A stretch of 64,000 nt of DNA from JAEUHZ01 sp964552795 (GTDB taxonomy: Bacteria > Planctomycetota > UBA1135 > GCA-002686595): the NCBI GenBank assembly GCA_964552795.1, contig CAZKIO010000004.1, forward strand, positions 1 through 64,000, written 5' to 3'. The translations under genes and the position numbers were made by a program. The notes beneath the pieces are model-generated. The model did no database searches and had not been told where the DNA came from. It saw only the letters and a list, made by a program, of their open reading frames with translations. Positions 25,251 through 33,930 of the stretch are shown one piece after another (the first letter of the stretch is position 1; each line of letters begins with the position of its first letter).

Positions 25251-25937
25251 TCAGGCCGCGGCCGGCTCGCGCCGCATCAGCCGCAGCGCGAACACGCCGG
25301 CCAGCGCGTCGTAGGCCGCGTGCGCCGCCATCGCCGGGTAGAGGTTGCCCGACACCTCCACGATCACGTGGAACCCGACCGCGAAGCCCAGGATCAGCAG
25401 CATGCTGCGCCAGCCCTGCGTGGCGTGCGCGAGCGCGAACCCCGCGGACGCCGCGGCGATCGCGACGGCGGGATCGAGGCCGACGCGCTGCAGCAGCACG
25501 TAGAGCACGCCGCGCCAGCACAGCTCCTCGCCGAATCCCGCCAGCACGCACACCAGGAACCACGCGGGCAGGTCGCGGCTCTCGCCGGGCATCAGCTTGG
25601 CCAGGCGTGCGCGCCGCTCGGGCGATGCGCCGTGCCAGCGCGCGTGGAACGTGCCGGCCGCAAGCACGACGAACACCGCGGCGGCGATCCAGCCGCGCGC
25701 ATCGGGCGCCTGCGCCGGGAACAGCTCGATGCCCTCGATCCACGCGGCGAGCAGGCCGAACGTGGCCAGCACGACCTGCTGGCCCGCCACGCTCGCGAAG
25801 AGCGCGCGCCGGGACCCCACGTCGACTCCGGAATCCAGCGCGCGCTTGGAATGCCAGGCGCCGAGCGGCAGCAGCACCAGGTGCAAGGCGAGGAAGACGT
25901 ACCCCGCGAAGCCGACCGACACGCTCTCCGGCGGCAC
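25251..25937 (-). CDS. CPBP-family intramembrane metalloprotease (second copy)
   Basis: A 228-aa polytopic membrane protein with the CPBP signature: GEELCWRGVLY (EExxxR) at about residue 135, FALAHATQG (hydrophobic-xxxH), and MAAHAAYD near the C-terminus. It is shorter and clearly diverged from the copy at 15500. GTG 25937 follows the stop of the gluzincin-like gene by 4 bp, and GGAAGG lies in the end of that gene, so translation is probably coupled. The pair may form a membrane-associated processing unit, inferred from adjacency only. Confidence 0.88.
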   Translation of the reverse strand: MPPESVSVGFAGYVFLALHLVLLPLGAWHSKRALDSGVDVGSRRALFASVAGQQVVLATFGLLAAWIEGIELFPAQAPDARGWIAAAVFVVLAAGTFHARWHGASPERRARLAKLMPGESRDLPAWFLVCVLAGFGEELCWRGVLYVLLQRVGLDPAVAIAAASAGFALAHATQGWRSMLLILGFAVGFHVIVEVSGNLYPAMAAHAAYDALAGVFALRLMRREPAAA

Positions 25938-25941
25938 GCGC

Positions 25942-27129
25942 CTACTTGCCTTCCGGTGCCGGCGGCGTCGACGCCCAGGCGCGCCAGATCTCGTCGAACG
26001 CCATCGGCGTCCATCCCGCCCGGTCCTTGAAGGTCGAACGCATCAAGCCCGGCAGATCGCGGCCCGACGGATAGCCTTTCTCGTCGAGTTGGCCCTTCAC
26101 GTCGCCCAGGAGTTGCGCCAGGAACGTCGGATGCTCGTCGATGAGGAAGCGCACCATCGACCAGCACGTCAGCAGGCCGTCGCGGTCCAGCGCGCCGACC
26201 TCCTTCACGTAGAACAGCTCGGCCAGCGTCTTCTGGCGCCCGCGCGCCAGCATCTTGCGCACGGCCTCCGCCGGGTCCGAGGGCCCGATGTCGTCGCGGT
26301 AGCTGCCCTCCTCGCCCTCGTTGGTGTGCGCGCGCGGATCGATCTCCTTCTCCATGCACAGCGCGAGGCCCTCGTCGAGCCACATCGGCGGGTCGTAGGA
26401 GAAGTGCTTGTACGCCGACAGGAACAGGTGCGAGAGGTTGTGGACGATGTGCGGGAACAGCCAGCGATCCTGCCGCAGGTCCGAATCCTCGCAGGGCAGC
26501 GACGCCAGCATCTTGTGCAGGCCCGGATAGTGCCAGCGCAGGGCGTTCGTGACCTGCGCCCCGCTGAACGACTTCGTGAACAGGTGGTGCGTCGAGCGGT
26601 TGGAGTGCAGCACGACCTCAAACTTGTCCTTCTCGCCCAGGAACCGGCCCGCGCCCATGAACGGGCCGTCGGCGCGGCGCTCCTCGGGGAAGTCGGCGTC
26701 GGTCACGCCGAGCAACGACTGGAAGCGCGTGTAGAACTCCTCGCCCTTCATCGCGATGAGGTGCAGCCGCAGCCACGGATCCAGCCGTTTCACTTCCTTG
26801 GGCACGTCGGGCAGCGCCGCGCGCAACCGCTCGAGTTCGGCCATCACGCGCGCCTTCTGCTCGCGGTCGACGACCTGGTCGGGCAGCGACGAGGCCCAGC
26901 GCAGGTGCGCGGTCTCCAGGAAGATCCACTGCGACGCCGGCAGGTCCTTCGTGAGCTCCGTGCTGTCCGTCTGGCCGATCGGCATCGGCCCGTGGGACAC
27001 GACGCCCGCCGCCTGCATCAGCGCCGGATCCTCCTTGCACCACGGGCACGTCTTGGCCTTCGACCTCTGCGCCGCTGCGGGCAGCGCGAGGACGGCCAGG
27101 GCGCCGGCGATCAGGAGGCGGGATCGCAC
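25942..27129 (-). CDS. Secreted gluzincin-like protein lacking the catalytic Glu
   Basis: A 395-aa exported protein with a signal peptide (LLIAGALAVLALPAAAQ) and a CPWC motif just after it. The central region has the architecture of peptidase-MA/gluzincin enzymes: HIVHNLSHLFLSA at about residue 230, followed by PPMWLDEGLALCMEKE, where the HExxH helix and the downstream E are expected. The active-site Glu is replaced (HNLSH), so the fold is probably retained without normal catalysis. GTG 27129 is preceded by TACAGT with a 6-nt gap, predicting leaderless transcription. It is followed by the CPBP protease gene 4 bp away. Confidence 0.65.
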   Translation of the reverse strand: MRSRLLIAGALAVLALPAAAQRSKAKTCPWCKEDPALMQAAGVVSHGPMPIGQTDSTELTKDLPASQWIFLETAHLRWASSLPDQVVDREQKARVMAELERLRAALPDVPKEVKRLDPWLRLHLIAMKGEEFYTRFQSLLGVTDADFPEERRADGPFMGAGRFLGEKDKFEVVLHSNRSTHHLFTKSFSGAQVTNALRWHYPGLHKMLASLPCEDSDLRQDRWLFPHIVHNLSHLFLSAYKHFSYDPPMWLDEGLALCMEKEIDPRAHTNEGEEGSYRDDIGPSDPAEAVRKMLARGRQKTLAELFYVKEVGALDRDGLLTCWSMVRFLIDEHPTFLAQLLGDVKGQLDEKGYPSGRDLPGLMRSTFKDRAGWTPMAFDEIWRAWASTPPAPEGK

Positions 27130-27135
27130 GGCCCT

Positions 27136-27141
27136 ACTGTA
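27136..27141 (-). promoter_or_regulatory. -10 element TACAGT, predicted leaderless start at GTG 27129
   Basis: On the minus strand TACAGT, AGGGCC, GTG: a 6-nt gap and no Shine-Dalgarno site. Confidence 0.45.
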
Positions 27142-27177
27142 TCCGCGACCCGCGGGGTCGTCCCGCTGGCGCGCGGG

Positions 27178-28566
27178 CTACCAGACAACCGAGGCCGCCC
27201 GCGTCAGGTTGAAGCCGCTGCCGCACGGCCCCGCGACGTTGCGGTACCAGGCTTGGTAGTGCCGCGTCGCGCCCGCGGGCACGGACCCGCGCACCGACAC
27301 GGCCGGGTCGCCCGCCGCCGGGTAGCTCGCTGCGCCGCCGGCCGCCGTCTTCGTCCCCAGGCGCACGACCGTCCCCCCCACGCAGCGCAGCCCGTCGCCG
27401 AAGAACGTCCCCGCGCCGCCGTTGACCTGCGCCGTCCCCTGGAAGAACAGCACGCTCGTCCCGGACGGCAGCGCGCTCGCGACCAGCTCCAGCGTGTCGG
27501 CTGCGACGTCGGCCACACCAACGGCGGTGAGCTTGCCGCCCGCACCTGTCGAGTTGCGGCAGCCGGCCTCGGCCGTCGTGTTGCCGCAAGGAGCCGCGAC
27601 GGAACACGCGCAGAATGCGCTGACGTCGGCCGGCTGCGGCCGGAATTCGTCGGCGTGCGCGGAGGGCAGCAATCCCTGCACCGTCCCGCCCGCCGGCACG
27701 AAGATCCCGCTGTCGATCGCCACGGCCGCGACGCCGTGCCGCGGCACAGGCATCGGCTCCTGCGTGCTCCAGGCGTTCGTGAGCGGGTCGTACACCTCGT
27801 TCACCGCGAACAGCATCGGGATCTCCCCGCCCATCACGAACAGGCGCCCGCCGAACGCTGCGGTCGCCGTCGCGCTGCGCGCGGTCGGGAGCGGCGCGAG
27901 CGTGGTCCACGTGTTTCCCACCGGGTCGTAGCGCTCGTGCGCGGCGGTCGCGGCGCCGGCCCGTCCGCCCACGACGTGGATGAACGCGCCCAGCGCCTCG
28001 GCGTTGAGGTGCTCGCGCGCCGACGGCATGTCGGCGCCTTGCGACCAGGAATTCAGCGCGGGGTCGTAGACGTAGGTCGTCCGCTGCGCCGCGCCCGCCA
28101 GGTTCGTGCCGCCGAACACGTAGAGCTTCGAACCGTGGGCGACCGCCCAGCAGGCGCCGCGCGCGGCGGGCAGCGGCGCGCGCGGAGTCCACGCATCGAG
28201 TGCCGGGTCGTAGCGCCACACGTCGGCGCACGCCACGAAGTCGCCGGCGAACCCGCCGATCGCGTAGAGCTGGCCGCCCACCGCGCACACGCCCAGGTGG
28301 TCGCGCACCGCGGGCAGCGGCGCCACGGACGTCCAGGAATCCGCCGCGATGTCGTAGCGCTCCACCGTGGCCGTCGCCGCCAGGCCCGGGTTCGTGATCA
28401 GCCCGCCGACGACGTAGACGTGTCCGCCGATGCGCGCGGCCCCGACCTCCTGCCGCGCGAGCCCGAGGGGCGCGAGCGTGCGCCACACGCCGCCGCCCGC
28501 CTGCGCGCCGCCCGCCAGGACGCACGCCGCGAGCGCCGACCATCTCAGCCGGTGATCCGGTCGCAT
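27178..28566 (-). CDS. Kelch-repeat secreted surface protein with conserved C-terminal domain
   Basis: A 462-aa exported protein. Signal peptide (SALAACVLAGGAQA), then six Kelch motifs, recognisable by VYVVGGL, LYAIGGF, LYVFGGT, IHVVGGR and LFVMGGE followed by ERYDP--NTWT--APLP--R segments, forming a beta-propeller. From about residue 317 comes the shared C-terminal domain (APCGN, FFGDGLRCVGG, QAWYRNVAG). The last Cys is displaced here (GPCGSGFNLTRAASVVW) compared with FCTPSTFNLTNG in the other copies. A weak TGGGAT hexamer lies 6 nt before ATG 28566. Probably a surface-displayed binding protein. Confidence 0.85.
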   Translation of the reverse strand: MRPDHRLRWSALAACVLAGGAQAGGGVWRTLAPLGLARQEVGAARIGGHVYVVGGLITNPGLAATATVERYDIAADSWTSVAPLPAVRDHLGVCAVGGQLYAIGGFAGDFVACADVWRYDPALDAWTPRAPLPAARGACWAVAHGSKLYVFGGTNLAGAAQRTTYVYDPALNSWSQGADMPSAREHLNAEALGAFIHVVGGRAGAATAAHERYDPVGNTWTTLAPLPTARSATATAAFGGRLFVMGGEIPMLFAVNEVYDPLTNAWSTQEPMPVPRHGVAAVAIDSGIFVPAGGTVQGLLPSAHADEFRPQPADVSAFCACSVAAPCGNTTAEAGCRNSTGAGGKLTAVGVADVAADTLELVASALPSGTSVLFFQGTAQVNGGAGTFFGDGLRCVGGTVVRLGTKTAAGGAASYPAAGDPAVSVRGSVPAGATRHYQAWYRNVAGPCGSGFNLTRAASVVW

Positions 28567-28656
28567 GGGTCCATCCCAACACGATCCGCCGCGAGCGTCG
28601 AGGGCCGCCGCGGACGCTGGCGCTGCGGGCCGCGCGTGGCGAGGATGGCGCGCCCC

Positions 28657-29481
28657 ATGGATCCCGCCGTCCAGCGTCACAACGCGACCGTCGAGGGCCG
28701 CCACTGGTGGTTCGCCGCGCGCCGCAAGATCCTGCGCGCGCTCGCGGCCGAGCTCGTGCCGCCGTCGAAGGACGCACTGGTGCTCGACATCGGCTGCGGC
28801 ACGGGCGGCAACAGCGGCGCGCTCGCGGACGACTACCGCGTCGTCGGTCTCGACGATTCCGCCACGGCGATCGAGCTGGCGAGCGAGCGCTTCCCGTCGG
28901 CGCGTTTCGTCTGCGGCGATGTGCGGACGGCGCTCGAGGGCTGCTGGGACGACGCGCGCCTCGTGCTCCTGATGGACGTGATCGAGCACGTCGAGGACGA
29001 CTTCGAGCTCCTCTCGACGGTAGTCGCGCACACGCGGCCGGGCTGCCACTACCTCGTGACCGTGCCTGCCGATCCGGAGTTGTGGAGCGCGCACGACGTC
29101 GCCAGCCGTCACTGGCGGCGCTACACGCGGCCGCGCCTCGAACGCGTGTGGCGCGACCTGCCCGTCGAGCCGCTGCTGGTCACGCCGTGCAACGCCGTGC
29201 TCGCGCCGCTGGTGCGCGCCGCGCGCGCGCTGCGGCGCGGCAAGAAGCCCGTGCACGGCTCGGGCGCCGATCTCGCGATCCCCGCGCGGCCGGTCAACGC
29301 GCTCCTGCGCTGGACCTTCGAGCGCGAGGCCGGCCCCCTGGTGCGGGCTCTGCGCCGGCGGCGCCACGGCGTATACCGCGACGGGATCAGCCTGCTCGCG
29401 ATCCTGCGCAGGACGCCCGGCGCGGCGACCGTTCTCGGGAAGCCGCCCGACGTTCCGCCCGACGAGCACCGGCCCGACTGA
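28657..29481 (+). CDS. Class I SAM-dependent methyltransferase
   Basis: A 274-aa enzyme. The N-terminal HWWFAARRKIL is a pattern common in methyltransferases near polysaccharide genes; the SAM site LDIGCGTGGNSGAL follows at about residue 45, then acidic GLDDS and LVLLMDVIEHVEDDFELL. The C-terminal third is Arg-rich and amphipathic, perhaps for membrane association. The substrate is unknown. ATG 28657 was chosen with GAGGA about 12 nt upstream; ATG 28645 in frame is an equal alternative. Downstream lies the FUN14 gene after 41 bp. Confidence 0.87.
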   Translation: MDPAVQRHNATVEGRHWWFAARRKILRALAAELVPPSKDALVLDIGCGTGGNSGALADDYRVVGLDDSATAIELASERFPSARFVCGDVRTALEGCWDDARLVLLMDVIEHVEDDFELLSTVVAHTRPGCHYLVTVPADPELWSAHDVASRHWRRYTRPRLERVWRDLPVEPLLVTPCNAVLAPLVRAARALRRGKKPVHGSGADLAIPARPVNALLRWTFEREAGPLVRALRRRRHGVYRDGISLLAILRRTPGAATVLGKPPDVPPDEHRPD

Positions 29482-29510
29482 CGCGGCTGGCATTGCGCCC
29501 GGGCGCGCGC

Positions 29511-29516
29511 CATCCT
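29511..29516 (+). promoter_or_regulatory. Candidate -10 CATCCT 6 nt before ATG 29523
   Basis: CATCCT, CTGTGC, ATG. It differs from TATCCT only at the first base and has the leaderless spacing; the same variant is found before the RidA gene. Confidence 0.3.
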
Positions 29517-29522
29517 CTGTGC

Positions 29523-30035
29523 ATGGCGAAACAGGTCGAGACCGCGCGCGCGCCCATGCCCGCCTTCCAGAAGGCGATGCTGTGGTTCTTCACGCTCTCG
29601 CTGGTGATCTCGGTCGCGCTGCGGATGCTCGTCTCCGAGCCGCAGCCGGGCCAGACCAACCCGATGCCCGAGGGCGCGCGGTCGTTCGCGGCCGAGGCGG
29701 TGCAGAAGGAAGGCGAGGATCCGGGAACGCTGCAGGAACTGCTGCCGATCGTCACCGAGGCCAGCCTCTTCGGCTTGATCGGCTTCGCGCTGGGCTACAC
29801 CTCGCGCAAGGCGCTCAAGCTCGTACTGATCGCCATCGCGATCGCGTTCGTCGTGGTGCAGATCCAGGTCGCGCGCGGCGTCATGGAGGTCGACTGGGGC
29901 GGCGTGATGCGCGCGATCGACGCGTGGCTCCTCAACCTGAAGGCCGAAGTGCCCATCATGGAGTTCCTCCAGCAGCGCCTGCCGACGGCCGTGGTCTTCG
30001 GCGTCGGTTACCTGGTCGGATTCCGGCGGGGATGA
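29523..30035 (+). CDS. FUN14-domain membrane protein
   Basis: A 170-aa protein with an N-terminal transmembrane helix (MLWFFTLSLVISVALRML), a linker, and a FUN14 domain: EASLFGLIGFALGYTSRKALKLVLIAI with the helix packing Gly residues and basic cluster, then VVVQIQVARGVMEVDW, and a closing helix VVFGVGYLVGFRRG. FUN14 proteins (FUNDC1-like) are small membrane proteins; the bacterial role is unknown. The gene ends 3 bp before the ECF sigma gene on the same strand, so the two are probably one transcript. Confidence 0.78.
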   Translation: MAKQVETARAPMPAFQKAMLWFFTLSLVISVALRMLVSEPQPGQTNPMPEGARSFAAEAVQKEGEDPGTLQELLPIVTEASLFGLIGFALGYTSRKALKLVLIAIAIAFVVVQIQVARGVMEVDWGGVMRAIDAWLLNLKAEVPIMEFLQQRLPTAVVFGVGYLVGFRRG

Positions 30036-30038
30036 TCG

Positions 30039-30629
30039 ATGGTCGCGCCGCCGGAAGGTCCTGACGTCCGTCGGCTGCTCGAGACGATGGACGGCGGCGG
30101 CGCGGCCGGCCATGACGCCGCGGAGGAGCTGCTGCCGCTGGTGTACGAGGAACTGCGCCGCCTCGCGCGCGCGCGCCTCGCGGGCGAAGGCGCCCCGCAG
30201 ACGCTGCAGGCCACCGCGCTGGTGCACGAGGCGTGGCTGCGCCTCGTCGGCGAATCGGATCCGGGCTGGTCGGGCCGGGCCCATTTCTTCGGGGCCGCGG
30301 CGCAGGCCATGCGGCGCATCCTGGTCGAACGCGCCCGCGCGCGCGGAGCGGAGAAACGCGGCGGAGACGCCCGGCGCGTGAGCCTGGACGAATCCGCGGC
30401 GGTCGCCGCGGAGCCGTCCCTGGAGTTGCTGGCCCTGGACGAGGCGCTCGAACGCCTGCGCGAGCACGACGCGCGCAAGGCACAGGTCGTCCTGCTGCGC
30501 CACTTCGCGGGCCTGGACCTGGAGGAGGTCGCGGCTGCGATCGGCGTGTCCCTCGCCACGGTGAAGACGGACTGGACCTACGCGCGCGCCTGGCTGCACC
30601 GCGAGTTGTCGCGCGGCCTCCGGGACTAG
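30039..30629 (+). CDS. ECF sigma factor (TIGR02999-like, SigF-type)
   Basis: A 196-aa ECF-type sigma factor. Region 2 includes ELLPLVYEELRRLARARL and TLQATALVHEAWLRLVG, the diagnostic segment of the ECF subfamily abundant in planctomycetes and acidobacteria; ARAHFFGAAAQAMRRILVERAR follows. Region 4 is AQVVLLRHFAGLDLEEVAAAIGVSLATVKTDWTYARAWLHREL, with the helix-turn-helix. It probably redirects RNA polymerase in response to a surface signal; no anti-sigma is adjacent, but a FUN14 membrane protein is 3 bp upstream. The stop codon overlaps that of the convergent glycosyltransferase gene within a CTAG. Confidence 0.9.
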   Translation: MVAPPEGPDVRRLLETMDGGGAAGHDAAEELLPLVYEELRRLARARLAGEGAPQTLQATALVHEAWLRLVGESDPGWSGRAHFFGAAAQAMRRILVERARARGAEKRGGDARRVSLDESAAVAAEPSLELLALDEALERLREHDARKAQVVLLRHFAGLDLEEVAAAIGVSLATVKTDWTYARAWLHRELSRGLRD

Positions 30630-31681
30630 CGGCCCCGCTCGGCCGGCGCCCGGGCCTGCGCACCGCGACGCGCCCCGGCGTGCGTCTCGAACAGCGACAG
30701 CACCTGTTCCGGCGGAATGCGGCTGGCGCAATCGCACGGGTCCTTGCCGCGGCAGCGCGGGCAATCGGGGTCGAACGTGAGCGCGTGCGCCCGCGGACCG
30801 ATCGGGCCCCAGCGCGCGGCGCTGCGCGAGACCTGGGCCCCGTACACGCCGACGGCCACGATGCCCAGAGCCGCCGCCAGGTGCAGCGGTCCGGTGCTGG
30901 ACGCAACCAGCGCATCCGCGCGGCCGATCACGGCGATCAGCTCGTGGAGATCCAACCGGCCCAGCAGGTTCTCGACGTGCGGGTGATCCAGCGGCAGACG
31001 ATCGCCGATCCGGTCGCGCTCCTTCGCGCTGCCGGTGACGAGCACGCGGAACCGCTCGGCGGGCAGGAGCTCGATCAGGCGCGCGTAGTTCGCGAGGCCC
31101 CATTCCGGCGCGTTGCCGTTCGACAAGGGGTGCAGGACGACGTTTACGCGCTCCGGGTCGAGCAGCGCCGCGCGCTCCGGGGCGAGCGGCCGTACGCGCG
31201 TCAGCCCGTAGAGCCGCTCGATCTCCGCGCGGCTCGGCAGCGAGCGCAGTCCGAGGGGCTTCAGCATCGAGAGGTCCAGGTCGACCTCGTGCCGTCCCGA
31301 GCGCTTGCGGCTGTCCAGCACGTGGCGATTGCTGAAGATCAGGCTCCACAGGCGGCGCGCGGATCCCACGCGCCGGCGGATGCCGGCACGCCAGGCCGCC
31401 TCGCAGATCGCGCGCCGCGGCAGCGCATGCACGATCGCGTCCGCGCCCGTGGCACGCAGGAACTCGGTCTGGGCCTGCATGGTGTCGCGGCTCACCAGGT
31501 CCCAGTCGAAGAACCCGTCGACGTGCTCGCAGGCCTCGACGACGGGGCGCGTGTAAGCCCGGGCCAGGAAACTCACGCGCGTCCCGGGCCGCTCGCGCCG
31601 GAGCCAGCCCGCCATGGGCAGCGCCAGCACGACGTCGCCGATGGCGTCGGTGCGGCTGATGAGCACGTGGCGCGGCTGCAT
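30626..31681 (-). CDS. Glycosyltransferase family 9 (heptosyltransferase-like)
   Basis: A 351-aa GT-B enzyme. The start LISRTDAIGDVVLALPMAGWLRRE and the nucleotide-sugar-binding half (HPLSNGNAPEWGLANYARLIELL, VTGSAKERDRI, ADALVASSTGPLHLAAALG) are characteristic of GT9 heptosyltransferases, which add heptose to the LPS core. A Cys-rich segment near the C-terminus (CPRCRGKDPCDC) is common in GT9. It suggests LPS-type or related surface glycan synthesis. ATG 31681 was chosen because it precedes the first beta strand and lies behind a CATCCT hexamer; the frame is open upstream to 31786. Confidence 0.88.
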   Translation of the reverse strand: MQPRHVLISRTDAIGDVVLALPMAGWLRRERPGTRVSFLARAYTRPVVEACEHVDGFFDWDLVSRDTMQAQTEFLRATGADAIVHALPRRAICEAAWRAGIRRRVGSARRLWSLIFSNRHVLDSRKRSGRHEVDLDLSMLKPLGLRSLPSRAEIERLYGLTRVRPLAPERAALLDPERVNVVLHPLSNGNAPEWGLANYARLIELLPAERFRVLVTGSAKERDRIGDRLPLDHPHVENLLGRLDLHELIAVIGRADALVASSTGPLHLAAALGIVAVGVYGAQVSRSAARWGPIGPRAHALTFDPDCPRCRGKDPCDCASRIPPEQVLSLFETHAGARRGAQARAPAERGR

Positions 31682-31763
31682 GGCATCGATCCGGACAGGA
31701 TGCAGCGCAGAAGCTAGGCGGGCGGGCCGCGGCGCGCAACGCCGGTTCGCGCCGCCGGCCGGC

Positions 31764-33863
31764 TCAGTTCTTCTCGGCGGCGGCAAGTCGCTGCGCGAGC
31801 TCCGCGAGCATCTCCTGCCACTCCCGCGCCTCGGGCGCGCCGGGTGTCGCGAGCCCGGCCTGCGACCAGAGCACGGTGCGCTCGTCGTCGGCCCGGCTCA
31901 GGCGCACCCACACGCTGGGTGTCGCGCGATGCACGCCGTCGTGCTGGATGCTCCAGCGCGCGATCGGGCTGGCGGACGCGCCGCGGAACAGGCGCAAGCC
32001 GGCGTACTTCACGCGCGTGCGCGCGTCGATCACCTCGAGCGTCTGGTCGGTGTCGACCTGCAACCCCTTCTCGATCAGGAAGGCGTAGGTCGCGTCGGCC
32101 GCCTCGTCGAGCGGCAGGCTGGTGCTCGCCGCCTCGGACACGGATTCCAGTTGGATGCCGCGCGCGGAGCTGATCAGCGCCGAAACGCCCCAGCTCAGGA
32201 ACAGCCCGAGAAGCATCGCGAACGCGGCGCGCAGGACGGCGAGCCACACGGGCCGGCGCAGGTCCTTGCGGCCGGGGACGCGCACGCGCACGAAGCCTGC
32301 TGCGAGGATCAGCAGCACGGCCACGGCCAGCCACGCGATCAACGGAACGGCCAGCAGCGCGGCCGGATCTCCCAGCGTGAAGCTGCGCAGCATGTGCACC
32401 GCGGGGCGCCCGTCGGAGGGCACCGTCACGCCGATCGACGCCAGCAGTTCGAGCGGATTCGAGCGCCAGGAGTGCAGCACCGCCTGCCCGTCGCGGTAGG
32501 CGGGAGCCCAGTGCGTCGTCCCGTGCTCCCACGCCGAGGCGTGCAGCAGGACCAGCGCCAGCCCCGCCAGCGCCAGCAGGACTCCGGTCTGGACTCGCCG
32601 CAGCGCGACCTGGCCCGCGGGGAACTCCCGAAGCGCCGCCTTCAGGTGCGGCTGGGCGTCCACGCCGCGCTGCAGCAGGTGACCGAACAGCGCGATCAGC
32701 ACCGCGAAGCCCAGCCCCAGGCCGAACGCGCCGACGTTCCACAGAGCCGCGACCGCGATCCACATCATCAACGCGATCACGATGCCCAACCCGCCGCGCA
32801 GCGGATCGCGCACGTCGACGGCCAGTCCGTAGACGCGGACCTGCGGGTCGCTGCTCGCGGACTTCGCGCCCGCACGCTCGGCCCGCGCGCCGTCCGCCTC
32901 AGGCCTGGGCCCCTGTTCGACGTCCTCGACGTCGGTCTTGACGTCCACCGCGTGCTGGTAGCGGCGCGCGGGCTCGTGCTCCAGGGCACGCAGCACGATG
33001 CGATCGAGGCGCACGTCGACCTCGACGCGCCGGCTGGGCGGGTCGAACTTGCCGCGCGGCAGCGAGCCGGTGAGCATCTCGTACAGCACGACGCCCAGCG
33101 CGTAGATGTCGGCCCGGTGGTCGACGTCGCGCGGTCGCTCGATCTGCTCGGGCGCCATGTAGTGCGGCGTCCCCATGACCTGGTCGTCGCGCGTCAAGTG
33201 CGCGTCCTCCGTCGGGCCGATCAGCTTGGCGAGGCCGAAGTCGGTCACCTTGACGCGCCCCTTGCGGTCGATCAGGACGTTCTCGGGCTTGATGTCGCGG
33301 TGGACGACGCCCTCGTCGTGGGCGAACTGCAGCGCCTCGCACAGCTCGCGCACGATCGTCAGCGACTGTCGCGGCTCGATGCGGCCCTTGCGCAGGACGT
33401 CGCGCAGGTTCGCGCCGTCGACGAACTCCATCAGCAGCCAGCACAGGCCGCCCGTCTCGCCGAAGTCGTGCACCGCGACGATGTTGGGGTGCGACAGCCG
33501 TGCGAGAGCGCGCGCCTCGCGCAGGAACCGCTCGGCGAACGAAGGGTCGGCCGACAGCTCGCGCGGCATGACCTTCAGCGCGACGTCGCGCTCCAGCCGC
33601 GTCTGCCGCGCGCGGAACACGGCGCCCATGCCGCCGCGGCCGATCAGATCGTGGATCTCGAGATCGGGGAAGGCCGCCACCAGCTCCTCGCGCGTGGGAA
33701 GCGTCGGCCGCGCGGCGTTGGCGCGCGTGATCACGACGTCGTCCGCGCCCTCGGGATCGGCGGCGGGCGGCGCGATCCCCAGGCCGAGCAGGCAGCGCGG
33801 GCAGGATTCGGCCCCGGGGGGCAGGGGCGCGCCGCAGCGGCGGCAATCGCGGGGTGTGTCCAT
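31764..33863 (-). CDS. Zinc-ribbon Ser/Thr protein kinase with polytopic membrane domain
   Basis: A 699-aa protein. Residues 1-28 carry a zinc ribbon (Cys 7, 10, 21, 24). The kinase domain begins near residue 70: GRGGMGAVFRA P-loop (75-85), catalytic Lys97 in VALK, VVHRDIKPENVL, TDFGLAKL, GTPHYMAPEQ. After about residue 340 there are six or more transmembrane helices, with a C-terminal soluble region (residues about 580-699) carrying DEAADATYAFLIEKGLQVDT. It is the last gene after an ECF sigma factor (67 bp gap), a pairing seen in planctomycete kinase-linked ECF groups, so the kinase probably controls or is controlled by that sigma factor. Confidence 0.92.
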   Translation of the reverse strand: MDTPRDCRRCGAPLPPGAESCPRCLLGLGIAPPAADPEGADDVVITRANAARPTLPTREELVAAFPDLEIHDLIGRGGMGAVFRARQTRLERDVALKVMPRELSADPSFAERFLREARALARLSHPNIVAVHDFGETGGLCWLLMEFVDGANLRDVLRKGRIEPRQSLTIVRELCEALQFAHDEGVVHRDIKPENVLIDRKGRVKVTDFGLAKLIGPTEDAHLTRDDQVMGTPHYMAPEQIERPRDVDHRADIYALGVVLYEMLTGSLPRGKFDPPSRRVEVDVRLDRIVLRALEHEPARRYQHAVDVKTDVEDVEQGPRPEADGARAERAGAKSASSDPQVRVYGLAVDVRDPLRGGLGIVIALMMWIAVAALWNVGAFGLGLGFAVLIALFGHLLQRGVDAQPHLKAALREFPAGQVALRRVQTGVLLALAGLALVLLHASAWEHGTTHWAPAYRDGQAVLHSWRSNPLELLASIGVTVPSDGRPAVHMLRSFTLGDPAALLAVPLIAWLAVAVLLILAAGFVRVRVPGRKDLRRPVWLAVLRAAFAMLLGLFLSWGVSALISSARGIQLESVSEAASTSLPLDEAADATYAFLIEKGLQVDTDQTLEVIDARTRVKYAGLRLFRGASASPIARWSIQHDGVHRATPSVWVRLSRADDERTVLWSQAGLATPGAPEAREWQEMLAELAQRLAAAEKN

Positions 33864-33930
33864 GGGGTCCTGGGGGGGGCTCGATGAGCGGTTCGGGTCC
33901 GACCCCAGGTGCAGGGAACGCGACGGAAGG

